Source: Symsagittifera roscoffensis
Lineage: Eukaryota > Xenacoelomorpha > Acoela > Convolutidae
DNA: 64,000 nucleotides
Direction of reading: 5' to 3'
Assembly: GCF_963678635.1 (NCBI RefSeq)
Contig: NC_087063.1
Span: forward strand, 3,570,580 to 3,634,579
A program made the translations under genes and the position numbers. The notes beneath the pieces are model-generated. The model did not search any database, was not told the origin of the DNA, and saw nothing but the letters and a program-made list of their open reading frames with translations. Shown one piece after another: positions 63,201 to 64,000 of this stretch. The stretch's first letter is position 1. Every line of letters begins with the position of its first letter.

Positions 63201-63733
63201 CCCGAAAAAAGTTTTTTAGCCCTCCAGGTGAGCCTAAAATTTAAGAGAAGATACAAAAGATAATTTAACTCGCAAAAACAATTTTAGTTCTTATTTAACT
63301 CATTCGGTCGGGACAAAAACGTCAAAAAAACCAGCAAAAGTTATTTCACTAAAAATGAAAAATGGGCAAATTAGTGGGTCAGAAAGTTTAATTTATGATC
63401 AGTTCACGCCTAAATTTAAAACCAAAAAGTCCAAAGGCCATCAAAACAACCAAAAATCAGAGGTCCCACGCGTCAGGGAAAACCGGGAAAAATGCTAGCC
63501 CGCTTCTATTAGATTATAGTCACTGATTTTGCTCTGTTTTTCGGCGCTTATTTTTTGCAATTATTAACTATAATTTTATATAGTTTTTTTTTAATGCAGA
63601 TCAATGACGATTCCGGTGGACGAGAACATTCTGCACACTTCGTGGTTCTGGCAGGTTCTGGATCCGATGTTCGTGGTGCCTGGATTCCGAGTACAATGTG
63701 TAACCACGGCTGTCGGCACAAACGGCCAAAAAG
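4557..63733 (+). CDS. FRAS1/FREM2-like extracellular-matrix protein gene, partial at both ends
   Basis: The exons described below join in phase into one reading frame from A2 (7893) to R (63733). The encoded order is several CSPG (NG2-like) repeats, five Calx-beta domains, and a C-terminal segment containing GCDPKYDF and MFVVPGFRVQCV strings seen in FRAS1 and FREM2. Five Calx-beta domains fit FRAS1 and FREM2 and not FREM1, which has one. In vertebrates these large secreted or membrane-anchored proteins act in basement membranes and epithelial adhesion; the same extracellular role here is inferred. The signal peptide, the early CSPG repeats and any transmembrane anchor would lie outside the window. 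Exons A and B are partly duplicated. The 27-kb intron after exon B and many smaller ones are full of mobile elements. Boundaries were placed by eye on splice consensus and phase, without transcript support. Confidence 0.9.
5968..6604 (+). pseudogene. Exon B1, truncated by the duplication junction
   Basis: The acceptor TTATTTCAG precedes 5968 and the phase fits exon A1. The reading frame matches exon B2 for about 210 codons, then crosses the junction near 6596 into retrotransposon leader and stops at 6621-6623. No donor follows. If included in mRNA it would truncate the protein in the CSPG region, so I treat it as a broken exon. Confidence 0.75.
6787..7236 (-). repeat. Second copy of the gypsy-type LTR, created by the tandem duplication
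   Basis: This LTR with its primer-binding string (6786-6770), AATAAA signal and TATA box (about 7082-7075) is not the element's 3' LTR. It is in the same orientation but sits between exons B1 and A2 and is flanked by the same leader and host intron as the first. It lies upstream of exon A2 and would drive minus-strand transcription, antisense to the host gene. Confidence 0.7.
7893..8967 (+). CDS. Exon A2 of the FRAS1/FREM2-like gene (CSPG repeats)
   Basis: The exon is 1075 bases, begins phase 0 after the acceptor GCTTCCAG and ends phase 1 at AG|GTAAGG. It encodes about 358 residues of CSPG-repeat protein. Each repeat shows the family pattern of a conserved start (PPTIIAHTVYVPEG, HPKFRLIQPITVQEG) and a ligand-like core such as RKPKYGKIML. 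It is continuous with the intact exon B2. Confidence 0.9.
8968..9303 (+). other. Intron between exons A2 and B2
   Basis: A 336-base AT-rich intron with donor GTAAGG and acceptor TTATTTCAG. The copy at 5632-5967 is almost identical. No other feature was seen. Confidence 0.85.
9304..10947 (+). CDS. Exon B2 of the FRAS1/FREM2-like gene (last CSPG repeats)
   Basis: The exon is 1644 bases, starts with two bases completing a GAA codon from exon A2 and ends phase 1 at GATTCAA|GTGAGT. It encodes about 548 residues of CSPG repeats. Landmarks are DEVPILVVSEPLVVTPG, NPILVSIRPMSVFE, VTQNPSYGELRSRS and APKIYVNTISSDL, the last being a typical repeat start. An open frame continues to 11018 in the intron, but the strong GTGAGT donor and the phase match to exon C favour the stated end. 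Confidence 0.9.
10948..11263 (+). other. Start of the 27-kb intron, with a GT-rich microsatellite
   Basis: The stretch is T-rich intron ending in an imperfect TG/CATG repeat (about 11203-11263), interrupted by the LTR element and resuming at 17410-17447. The element thus landed inside a GT microsatellite, with GTAC (11260-11263) duplicated at 17410-17413. Confidence 0.85.
11264..11463 (+). repeat. 5' LTR of the full-length element
   Basis: A 200-bp LTR of TG...CA type, with TATATA-like sequence near its start and an AATAAA at about 11406. The primer-binding site starts at the next base with TGGCGCAGCAAGCAGG. The last A of the LTR and the first TG of that site together form the gag-pol ATG. 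Confidence 0.93.
11463..17045 (+). CDS. Gag-pol polyprotein in a single 1860-codon frame
   Basis: The intact frame codes in order for gag with an RGG-like basic stretch (residues about 243-270) and two zinc knuckles, CYNCDQSGFTPDHIPKC (from about 274) and CNFCKKMGHYERTC (from about 297); a retropepsin with IDSGSPISIF (about 403); reverse transcriptase with YAYGQLPL and the catalytic FIDDILV (about 717); RNase H with VCDASHNGLGAVLEQ (about 863); and integrase with an HHCC zinc region (about 1280-1323) and catalytic Asp, Asp and Glu in LQLDFWGPI, FMDQGTSF and GCVERTIGS. The last 300 residues are a charged, low-complexity tail without a chromodomain that I recognise. Gag and pol are not separated by a stop or frameshift, unlike the element at 1-3900. 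No inactivating change was seen. Confidence 0.93.
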   Translation: MAQQAGQSAGSGKNPLGITAFWPSKCTEAPMLWEHWITRFTWGVIAKHSFNPTAFYFANTLTEAQITGLPEEVNGKNRVEAEQTLISNLYLCLGERGQDELHNRKPHLDLATTRYPRVLDEFESVFRKERNETFETYQLLSRKQRDGETLEEFHSVLSGLAARCSLGTLERRVLRDVFIVNMSNKEAQTEICRSTKTPDEVYRIALSYERGDKYAKSYKVSGGGLTAAPAGSLQIKAEPISAIRGGYRRPFQRGGRGFGRGGTRGRGGAADRKCYNCDQSGFTPDHIPKCPARNVTCNFCKKMGHYERTCRGRRSANRGRVGMINEDDINGGTTQDYPEESASNYGSSVGWVTDSKTPAHGWDSDSSTEYVVMSIRRKEETELKVAGAKLALRINGKATQAWIDSGSPISIFTIGELKRTLGTVNVQLKPLNPQDDQFRDYGNNPLKFLGKMQVTLHSNGWTCSSDINVIGGCRPSVIGRDLMPSLGLMLVQAPSTEGVKSIHTTEGTVAMDNDLDEWQTHFCKQFQHLFHRVGRIRNYKVQADFFKNLTPIQQKGRRVPITLQEKVDKEIEKLLGQGHIQKLEECSDKYFVSPIVITVKKDGSVKLALESRELNKQVHKNKYQMPNIEELMDIVGQTISERKQGDVFFTTMDLTYAYGQLPLNENTSKHCNFSLVGGRSTGTYRFKTGFYGLTTMPAEFQRVMDAILAEFPCAHAFIDDILVISKGTKIEHIALVEKILMKLDKENMALKLEKCQFAKNTCEWLGHRITKSGITPMVRKTDPIDKLTAPKTLSQLKSFMGSIHSLHKYLPALAETSAPLRPLLSKKNEFLWTIDCQTAFESIKKQVANIVELKHFDVHKDIRIVCDASHNGLGAVLEQLGTEGWRPISFASRFLNAAEKKYSTNELEMLAVVWGSEYFRNYIFGRKFTVVTDHKALLSLLNGNNKRNKTMFSRLTRWIDRIIPFDFVIEHMPGAKIGLADYLSRHPVGEATKVSLYDNTFTVAKLKSITNSLGYIDTNKGIIKASKESIVSAKDIQVGNDKVNIPPEEGVKTRDHRLTNQKPLKRIAECNDRESAKVVKSITECKLRESDINSTVNSSPLFNKTSYRSNKIHISTMTSLNLKKLNKLLLKHPEITSGSSSEVEIVDARLEAETHHTRDIRCNTVISIPSAFGGEIFPAAYPAGGNVIMSVIPRDCKIVRKSSALPELFNLKLVEANYKGDPQMRAIKELVESKDPDLEKKVRAMGAYLGQHTHDFHVRENCLWMDERLVIPIPLRKAVVNRIHAFHHGRSSMFDAARDVWFPYLHRSLVAAADGCKECTDAGKSLKPLCAKGDVGKIYEPREPNECLQLDFWGPIRYLNESSKYVLVAVDRFSRWPSAMICGNNKSDKVLKFIKQYISQHGVPRKIFMDQGTSFTSNAVKSFCNSEGIEIIYSPVNDHRATGCVERTIGSLKNFVLTYAKEKDSGNLESMIERALSALRFAPNATLKISPFEAHHGREANTVLRNLTKKSTLQNLNWARVLKQKSAYLDSTDPRAPRNIQPMATDWEERSDVEFDVDHMNHPRRLTQNQLVSAADGTPMADGDGKQACGGKSKQPSKRTELLFQRLKDSNKRYRPINQKVIRESKHTITLANGSVLRKSGVAEKVIKSNAPTTASKLTLPLPAMSALQRRAELKRAANEQAAGTSTQSKASAQSTADNRVRELSPAEEDDSDSEYEPITISKHVGNSTIAPGRDVEGNEPKMNNDVEDGIGRPNLSEGSGAGKSQGVDTEVQTMSNEQGGSAPNLSNEGRGGKHSKKKGERVRRLRLVSYSSQESEDGTGSRKSTRKRTAVSKFGGVMIDSILKARTSKGEEDRERDTN
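17046..17209 (+). other. 3' untranslated stretch and weak polypurine tract
   Basis: Between the gag-pol stop and the 3' LTR lie 164 bases ending in GAGGGAA (about 17203-17209), the only candidate polypurine tract for plus-strand priming. It is short compared with many gypsy elements. Confidence 0.6.
17210..17409 (+). repeat. 3' LTR of the full-length element
   Basis: This matches the 5' LTR base for base by eye over 200 bp. It is followed by the target duplication GTAC and the remaining GT-rich microsatellite. Confidence 0.93.
17414..18236 (+). other. Intron sequence, nothing recognised after the GT repeat
   Basis: GT-rich repeat to about 17447, then unique-looking AT-rich intron. Short frames on both strands around 17497-17730 overlap each other and match no family I know. 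Confidence 0.6.
18237..19327. mobile_element. Composite hAT-type MITE remnant
   Basis: The left end reads CAGGGGAGGATCTAGG and the right end GCTAGATCC followed by a C run and CTG, an inverted pair of the CAGGGGCGGATCTAGG family found elsewhere in the window. A second, internal end (AGCGGATTTAAGG plus a long G run near 18862-18890) suggests two nested copies. Interior strings such as GTCGACCAAATTGA and GCCGCAGGC recur in the better-preserved copies at 44744 and 57530. No target duplication was found. Confidence 0.65.
19328..24054. other. Intron sequence, mostly without recognisable features
   Basis: AT-rich intron. It holds a GC-rich foldback patch (listed separately), an 11-bp hairpin GTGTTGAAACT/AGTTTCAACAC at 21146-21173, a weak foldback with GAAGCTAAAAATT-like arms at about 22047-22126, and T-rich degenerate repeats with GATTTGAATC-like words at 23000-23550. 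Two short minus-strand frames at 23550-23971 may belong to the decayed gene next to them, but I cannot support that. Confidence 0.5.
19628..19742. repeat. GC-rich foldback patch
   Basis: A sharply GC-rich island in AT-rich intron. GGTTGCC near its start and GGCAACC about 80 bases later can pair, with a CCCGCGGGGGGCGCC core between them. I do not recognise it as a known RNA or transposon end. Confidence 0.4.
24055..24552 (-). pseudogene. Decayed FkbM-type methyltransferase-like fragment
   Basis: On the minus strand one frame reads FDLSDFITKNFGADDEVILK then LNIKG (about 24500-24420). A second frame, entered by a frameshift near 24412-24420, reads IKKLLDDGIFKLVDKLFLEF. This order resembles the C-terminal part of FkbM-family methyltransferase-like proteins, where a hydrophobic strand ends in a D-I-E-G motif followed by a helix and an FVE/FxEW strand. 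Here the motif is degenerate (NIKG). An in-frame stop at 24292-24294 is followed by a further 78 codons. No introns are visible, so a processed or captured copy is possible. The family call is from memory of the motif and is tentative. Confidence 0.45.
24863..24900. repeat. Single end of a CAGGGGCGGATTTAGG-type MITE
   Basis: One terminal sequence of the hAT-like family, followed by a G-rich tract. No matching opposite end was found nearby, so it is a fragment. Confidence 0.5.
24901..26395. other. Intron sequence, no supported gene
   Basis: AT-rich. Words such as CAATACAAAACAGT recur several times at 25020-25110 and GGACTGTTTT-like words at 25270-25370, an irregular short-period repeat. Nothing else recognised. 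Confidence 0.5.
26396..27327. repeat. Possible inverted-repeat element rich in CAGATCTG words
   Basis: The stretch starts with GCCCCGTAC and ends with GTACGGGGTA, a short inverted pair. The interior repeats AGATCTG, GGTCTGGA and related words many times on both strands. It could be a foldback DNA element or satellite-like repeat of about 930 bp. No coding capacity or clear target duplication was seen. Confidence 0.4.
27386..27478. repeat. Foldback hairpin, arms of about 40 bases
   Basis: The left arm contains GTGATTTTGAAATCAA and ACAATTGCTTTT; the right arm contains AAAAGCAATTCT and TTGATTTCAAAATCAC, its near complement, with only about ten unpaired bases between the arms. Probably a small foldback transposon remnant. 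Confidence 0.65.
27479..29562. other. Intron sequence with a degenerate MITE
   Basis: Mostly AT-rich with no supported gene. About 28556-28745 carries GGAGCGCACG, TGGCGTTAATAAACGTC, GGTCGACG and a terminal GATCCGCCGCTG, a decayed relative of the CAGGGGCGGAT family. Overlapping frames at 28771-29145 on both strands look fortuitous. Confidence 0.5.
29563..30468 (-). pseudogene. BEL/Pao integrase and DUF5641-like C-terminus
   Basis: The 301-codon frame has TTRAVHIEIVSSMDTSSCVM, the second catalytic Asp in IWSDNGTNFVGAEKELL and the Glu in GGSWERLVR. The expected first Asp before FGPF is absent (GLVTFGPFYV). The last 100 residues, with LKTGDLVWIVDKRSPRGHY, are the DUF5641-like tail of BEL elements. 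The piece is open but is cut off from upstream pol. Confidence 0.85.
30620..31176 (-). pseudogene. BEL/Pao linker before integrase
   Basis: Two overlapping frames carry the connector between RNase H and integrase, with landmarks WPFKPSIEIL, ETAKQRLLLISQKESFEAEY and FLIRSTGRICRL. A frameshift separates them. Confidence 0.7.
31226..32107 (-). pseudogene. BEL/Pao RT C-terminal part and RNase H-like part
   Basis: The frames at 32059-31574 and 31570-31226 encode the RT thumb and RNase H-like region, with landmarks VLSFVSSVFDPIGLVAPYTV, LPVDIKTKFLAWHSGLPSL, MKALSIPKVELQAMLLATRL and FMWTDSTTVLQWLNS. A stop lies between the two frames. Confidence 0.75.
32108..32900 (-). pseudogene. BEL/Pao reverse transcriptase, N-terminal part in two frames
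   Basis: One frame (about 32900-32530) has IKRWYEIESYGA and SRYAVGMLWAEE, typical of the region before BEL RT. After a shift near 32500 the second frame (32503-32108) has SADIEGMFLQVGVL and YTRHIFGARDSPTCANYAL. The frame ends with a TAA exactly where the catalytic YxDD-type motif should be: the codons read F, stop, K, E, D, Y, L, D, S. The polymerase is therefore dead twice over. Confidence 0.8.
32875..33831 (-). pseudogene. BEL/Pao zinc knuckle and aspartic protease
   Basis: This part encodes CFFCFQGNHAFRQC and a following CTKPGCTSTHSVLLH, the double Cys/His pattern of BEL gag-pol, then an A16-type protease. Its active-site string is LCDSSSSHYW, where DSG would be expected, so the glycine is lost. 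DLIIGQDSFHAIRP marks the second half of the protease. A frameshift near 32880 breaks the link to the RT part. Confidence 0.8.
33912..35528 (-). pseudogene. BEL/Pao gag, DUF1759 region
   Basis: The frame of 538 codons has a long Ser-, Asn- and Pro-rich N-terminal half and then the DUF1759 gag core, with LPEWKLAQYDGNPLQWHEWF and LERKFGQPQNVITAHLDKL as landmarks. It stops after a Lys-rich end; the zinc knuckle that should follow is in another frame, so a frameshift lies near 33830-33910. It is translatable as a stand-alone piece but cannot yield pol. Confidence 0.8.
35565..35906 (-). pseudogene. BEL/Pao gag, N-terminal coiled-coil part
   Basis: A 113-codon frame with a Ser/Lys-rich start and then a long helix of heptad-like Leu, Glu, Lys and Arg residues (for example LLLAKMKREELEKQHEATLR), typical of BEL gag N-termini. 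It ends at an in-frame TAA (35567-35565). The same frame continues open on the other side into the next segment, so a single nonsense change separates the two. Confidence 0.75.
36012..36212 (-). pseudogene. BEL/Pao N-terminal fragment
   Basis: A 66-codon frame beginning MTEQIELNGRR precedes the coiled-coil gag in the same direction and ends at a TGA at 36012-36014. It is probably the true N-terminus of the BEL polyprotein, cut off by mutation. About 100 bases separate it from the next open part. I recognise no domain in it. Confidence 0.5.
36286..36374 (-). repeat. Detached fragment of BEL/Pao RT
   Basis: These bases repeat 32018-32103 of the BEL copy with a few substitutions (shared words ACCACCTAGAGCTAACAGAG and AACATCAGGGTCCTCA), in the same orientation, but they lie upstream of gag. 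It is a remnant of another copy or a local rearrangement. Confidence 0.85.
36375..38258 (+). other. End of the 27-kb intron
   Basis: AT-rich, no supported gene. A purine tract GGGGAGGGGGGAGGGGGGAG lies near 37522. The intron ends with a pyrimidine-rich acceptor CTCCCCTCTCAG at 38247-38258. Confidence 0.65.
38259..38333 (+). CDS. Exon C of the FRAS1/FREM2-like gene
   Basis: A 75-base exon, acceptor CCTCTCAG, donor CAG|GTAAAG, phase 1 in and out. It encodes LIRFNARSVQNFYEATKTMQ and a few more residues, linking the last CSPG repeat to the first Calx-beta domain. Phase agreement with B2 and D supports it, although I recognise no domain within it. Confidence 0.7.
38334..41502. other. Intron C-D with two MITE copies
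   Basis: Contains CAGGGGCGGAT-family remnants at about 39262-39648 (right end GATCCGCCCCTG) and 39984-40383 (left end CAGGGGCGGATTTAAC), a C run at 41269-41280 and a repeat unit at 41258-41350 that recurs in the next intron. ATTACATAATTTATTATTAC-like short repeats lie at 40905-40945. Confidence 0.65.
41503..41652 (+). CDS. Exon D: start of Calx-beta 1
   Basis: A 150-base exon, acceptor TATGTTTTAG, donor GTGG|GTTAGT, phase 1 both sides. It encodes SFVSFEKQHYQVKETQGNV and TLRLLRRGYPNTTIYV, the first strands of a Calx-beta domain. Confidence 0.85.
41653..43286. other. Intron D-E with a duplicated donor region
   Basis: The first 190 bases, including the donor GTGGGTTAGTCC, are repeated imperfectly at about 41886-42052. 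A unit with TTTTCAGCCAATCAGA at 42705-42795 repeats 41258-41350. No gene was seen. Confidence 0.7.
43287..43412 (+). CDS. Exon E: middle of Calx-beta 1
   Basis: A 126-base exon, acceptor CTCTATGCAG, donor CTCAG|GTATAA, phase 1 both sides. It encodes VFVSGISAYPGTDFVNVW, including the GTDFV turn characteristic of Calx-beta, then SVDSWWNTEGVFMERPDQ. Confidence 0.85.
43441..43596. mobile_element. Small inverted-repeat element, GGATCTCTTT family
   Basis: The ends GGGATCTCTTTAATTATCCC and GGGGGGATAATGAAAGAGAT form an inverted repeat of about 20 bases around a 156-bp element. A similar element lies at about 55531-55684. Similar A-rich sequence flanks both ends, but the target duplication cannot be fixed. 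Confidence 0.65.
44744..45086. mobile_element. hAT-type MITE with 8-bp target duplication ATTGAAAA
   Basis: The element starts CAGGGGCAGATTTCGG and ends GTAGATCCGCCCCTG. ATTGAAAA at 44736-44743 is repeated exactly at 45087-45094. The 8-bp duplication and CAGGG start fit the hAT superfamily. It is non-autonomous, 343 bp, with no coding potential. Confidence 0.88.
45886..46146 (+). CDS. Exon F: end of Calx-beta 1
   Basis: A 261-base exon, acceptor TCGGTTTTAG, donor GACC|GTAGGA (weak), phase 1 both sides. It encodes TSWTVALLDDNIYEGTESFH and VFLTHPLVGG, the acidic DD-EG-E-F core of Calx-beta, ending in IVDINDDED. Confidence 0.85.
46230..47500. repeat. Two tandem copies of an intronic repeat
   Basis: Shared words include AAGCATAAATAAG, TGGTGTGATAAAA, CAGTCCGATGAT versus CACTCCGATGAT, and CACCCGAATACACAG, in the same order about 650 bases apart. 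Sequence between them is diverged, so the duplication is old. Confidence 0.65.
48568..48930. mobile_element. Damaged CAGGGG-family MITE
   Basis: The left end CAGGGGTGGTTAAAGG is followed by the family words TCGAGGGGGGG, AGGTCGACCGAATTGA, GCGCCGCAG and TATATTGGCGCCGAAGATGC. The right end is lost near GGGGGACCCTG. Confidence 0.6.
49016..49141 (+). CDS. Exon G: start of Calx-beta 2
   Basis: A 126-base exon, acceptor TTGTTTTCAG, donor CCAAG|GTTCAC, phase 1 both sides. It encodes IEMVRSQYNVSEKVGQVSIF and LRRSGDLTKNVTVYCYTV, a clear Calx-beta first half. Confidence 0.87.
49142..49507. other. Intron G-H with a tandem copy of the exon H acceptor
   Basis: A unit of about 164 bases (49239-49402) is repeated from 49403. 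It includes polypyrimidine tract, acceptor AG and the first 45 bases of exon H. The upstream acceptor (exon would start at 49353) looks usable, but reading on from it meets a stop at about 49461-49463. Confidence 0.8.
49508..49762 (+). CDS. Exon H: end of Calx-beta 2
   Basis: A 255-base exon, acceptor TTTTTTTCAG, donor GACG|GTAAAT, phase 1 both sides. It encodes FVIFLPGINENFCNVTINDD and NPELFYVHAASDLDNDF, the second half of a Calx-beta domain. Confidence 0.87.
49763..50350. other. Intron H-I with a short repeat cluster
   Basis: AGCTTCTAACGCAA-type words occur four times at 49848-49925. TATCCCCCCTTTTGCGAAG near 50215 resembles one end of the GGATCTCTTT element family. No gene was seen. Confidence 0.6.
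50351..50518 (+). CDS. Exon I: start of Calx-beta 3
   Basis: A 168-base exon, acceptor ATTTGTTTAG, donor GCTG|GTTAGC, phase 1 both sides. It encodes PVVEFEKVSTEVEESDRELF and SYVSSVVVRCEEPSQ. Confidence 0.87.
50519..51300. other. Intron I-J
   Basis: Contains a third diverged copy (about 50820-51190) of the repeat at 46230-47500, with GTAGCACAGAATGTTCCGAC shared almost exactly with 46238-46260. No gene was seen. Confidence 0.65.
51301..51415 (+). CDS. Exon J: middle of Calx-beta 3
   Basis: A 115-base exon, acceptor TTTGTGTTAG, donor TCCAG|GTACAA, phase 1 in and phase 2 out. It encodes DYMCSAQRVVFEREAGRARF then RLWIHDDLFFTNSSS. Confidence 0.85.
51416..54665. other. Intron J-K with MITE ends and AT-rich palindromic repeats
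   Basis: Right ends of CAGGGG-family MITEs occur near 52775 (TAGATCCGCCCTTG) and 53619 (CTAGATCCCTG). A (CT)n run spans about 54186-54217. ATAATCCATTATAATGGATT and related palindromic words recur at 52820-53110, 53760-53880 and 54350-54590. No gene was seen. Confidence 0.65.
54666..54781 (+). CDS. Exon K: end of Calx-beta 3
   Basis: A 116-base exon, acceptor TTGTTTCCAG, donor GACC|GTGAGT, phase 2 in and phase 1 out, matching exon J. It encodes LMEGTEALKLQIEEYSHC and HWVYISDEETD, the closing strands of the domain. Confidence 0.87.
54782..55265. other. Intron K-L
   Basis: Three imperfect repeats of about 60 bases with AGTCTCGAACTCAATTATTA-like words occur at about 55085-55240, just upstream of the acceptor. 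Nothing else was seen. Confidence 0.65.
55266..55445 (+). CDS. Exon L: start of Calx-beta 4
   Basis: A 180-base exon, acceptor CTATTTTCCAG, donor ATCG|GTAATA, phase 1 both sides. It encodes ISFMDPPLVQVGEGNGSVWA and RVSRKGDASQAVHFICSVN. It is locally more GC-rich than the introns. Confidence 0.87.
55446..56040. other. Intron L-M with a second GGATCTCTTT-type element
   Basis: About 55531-55684 carries the ends GGGATCTCTTGAACTATATC and GGGATATAGATATAGAGATC, an inverted pair like the element at 43441. C and G runs from a related element lie at 55480-55510. Confidence 0.6.
56041..56229 (+). CDS. Exon M: end of Calx-beta 4
   Basis: A 189-base exon, acceptor TTTTTATTCAG, donor GATG|GTGAGA, phase 1 both sides. 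It encodes FKSMFELFEVSITLRPLKN and REPSQVMLKVWDDD, ending in the DDD motif that closes Calx-beta domains. Confidence 0.87.
56230..56778. other. Intron M-N
   Basis: AAGACGACAGG-type words repeat irregularly at 56540-56600 and appear inverted near 56690-56750 (TGTCGTCTTA). No gene was seen. Confidence 0.6.
56779..56952 (+). CDS. Exon N: start of Calx-beta 5
   Basis: A 174-base exon, acceptor AATATTTCAG, donor AAAG|GTCAGC, phase 1 both sides. It encodes VYFEKASYTVEERAASSSEL, LVKREGDLTTTNRVFV and FDGTADESDYEPI, the classic G-T-A-x-x-x-D-Y turn of Calx-beta. Confidence 0.9.
56953..58190. other. Intron N-O with two MITEs
   Basis: A decayed family member lies at about 57000-57465 and an intact one at 57530-57963. 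No gene was seen. Confidence 0.7.
57530..57963. mobile_element. hAT-type MITE with 8-bp target duplication ATATTGTT
   Basis: The left end CAGGGGCGGATCTAGG and right end CTAAATCCGCCCCTG are inverted repeats. ATATTGTT at 57522-57529 is repeated exactly at 57964-57971. The 434-bp interior shows the family words GGTCGACCAAATTGA, GCGCCGCAGG and TTGGCGCCGAAGGCGCC. It is the best-preserved copy in the window. Confidence 0.9.
58191..58324 (+). CDS. Exon O: end of Calx-beta 5
   Basis: A 134-base exon, acceptor ATTTTTTCAG, donor TCGAAG|GTGAGA, phase 1 in and phase 0 out. It encodes LTFGPGDVEKVVTVKILPDG then WDSFESFILKL. Confidence 0.88.
58325..58767. other. Intron O-P with a large foldback
   Basis: Holds the 57-bp inverted repeat listed separately; otherwise AT-rich. 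It ends with the acceptor TTTGTTTCAG. Confidence 0.8.
58529..58659. repeat. Near-perfect foldback, 57-bp arms and 17-base loop
   Basis: Arm 58529-58585 and arm 58603-58659 are inverted copies with two mismatches. Each arm contains TCTTGCAAGA palindromes, so the arms are also internally repetitive. The transcript would fold into a long hairpin in the intron RNA. It could be a small foldback element or an inverted-duplication event. Confidence 0.92.
58768..58917 (+). CDS. Exon P: segment after the Calx-beta array
   Basis: A 150-base exon, acceptor TTTGTTTCAG, donor CCACTT|GTATGT, phase 0 both sides. It encodes NKTLVYIRDQEYESHLLAF, a Pro-rich stretch, then TVISGVPL, which leads into the C-terminal segment shared by FRAS1 and FREM2. 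Confidence 0.83.
61973..62390. mobile_element. Second hAT-type MITE family, target duplication CTCATTTC
   Basis: The ends CAGGGTTGGCATGTTA and CATTTTGCCAACCCTG are inverted. CTCATTTC at 61965-61972 is repeated exactly at 62391-62398. The length is 418 bp and there is no transposase. The terminal sequence is different from the CAGGGGCGGAT family, so it is a separate element lineage. Confidence 0.92.
62596..62738. repeat. 71-base tandem duplication
   Basis: ACTACTCCAAGCATAAACAT through GCGCAGA occurs twice head to tail with a few substitutions. Confidence 0.9.
63026..63159 (+). CDS. Exon Q: C-terminal cysteine-containing segment
   Basis: A 134-base exon, acceptor TGATTTCCAG, donor TCAAG|GTGAGC, phase 0 in and phase 2 out. 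It encodes GCDPKYDFNPVNKTHFNEL and ACSHVNNSRTLYTWRIF. The CDPKY and LxYxW pattern recalls the region after the last Calx-beta in FREM2 and FRAS1. Confidence 0.88.
63160..63599. other. Intron Q-R
   Basis: The donor-side sequence GTGAGCCTGAAGTTTAAAAA is repeated about 60 bases later (GTGAGCCTAAAATTTAAGAG), a small tandem duplication of the donor region. Nothing else was seen. Confidence 0.7.
63600..63733 (+). CDS. Exon R: further C-terminal segment, next exon outside the window
   Basis: A 134-base exon, acceptor TTTAATGCAG, donor AAAAAG|GTACCC, phase 2 in and phase 1 out. It encodes SWFWQVLDPMFVVPGFRVQC and VTTAVGTNGQK, matching the conserved PGxRVQC string of FRAS1/FREM2 proteins. Confidence 0.88.
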
Positions 63734-64000
63734 GTACCCCGGGTTGACAAAAAACGCGTATCATTCAATTCAATACTATGGAAAAAATGTTTATTATACG
63801 ATTCCATACAATTCCATGGAATAAAAAAATCGTATGAAAATCACATGATAACCATTTTTTCCATACAATGGAATTGTATGATAAAAATGGTATGACGAAA
63901 AAATTGACGATAAAAATTTCAATACTTTTTTTTCAATTTTGAACCTCAATGATTAAAGATTGAAAACGCTATTGTTTTTTTATGGTCATGTTGTTATTAA
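63734..64000. other. Start of the intron after exon R
   Basis: CATACAATTCCATGGA (about 63806-63821) and its partial inverse CAATGGAATTGTATG (about 63866-63880) can form a hairpin. No gene was seen. Confidence 0.6.

Overview
The window is AT-rich invertebrate animal DNA. Its backbone is part of one large host gene on the + strand. The gene is cut at both window edges and heavily loaded with transposable elements. GT-AG introns, phase-matched exons and the domain order identify it as a FRAS1/FREM2-type extracellular-matrix gene: CSPG (NG2-like) repeats, then five Calx-beta domains, then a conserved C-terminal segment. I cannot name the species.

Layout. (1) 1-3900: the 5' part of a Ty3/gypsy-type LTR retrotransposon on the - strand, in a host intron. 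It has an LTR, a primer-binding site, gag, a -1 frameshift signal and a pol frame that stays open to the window edge. Between the protease and the start of reverse transcriptase, pol carries a TARG1/OARD1-like macro domain (ADP-ribosyl hydrolase fold) with both catalytic residues kept. This is the most unusual item in the window. (2) 3261-9931: a 3.34-kb near-identical tandem duplication. It contains the leader and LTR of that element plus host exon A and most of exon B. The first copy of exon B is cut at the junction; the second copy runs on intact to 10947. (3) 10948-38258: a 27-kb intron. It holds a young, complete 6.1-kb gypsy-type element (identical 200-bp LTRs, GTAC target duplication, intact 1860-codon gag-pol), a fragmentary methyltransferase-like pseudogene, several small DNA-transposon remnants and a dead BEL/Pao element on the - strand. 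(4) 38259-63733: sixteen short exons (named C to R here) coding for the Calx-beta domains and the C-terminal region. Their introns carry hAT-type MITEs with 8-bp target duplications, foldback repeats, duplicated splice-site regions and low-copy intronic repeats.

How the parts relate. I placed all host exon boundaries by eye, and their reading phases agree from exon A2 to exon R, so I treat the gene as functional. Exons A1 and B1, or B1 and A2, must be skipped for a full-length product if the tandem duplication is real and not an assembly artefact. Both gypsy elements have open frames over the sequence visible here; the BEL/Pao copy is clearly dead. Most intergenic-looking sequence is intron filled with decayed repeats. 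I saw no tRNA, rRNA or CRISPR feature.
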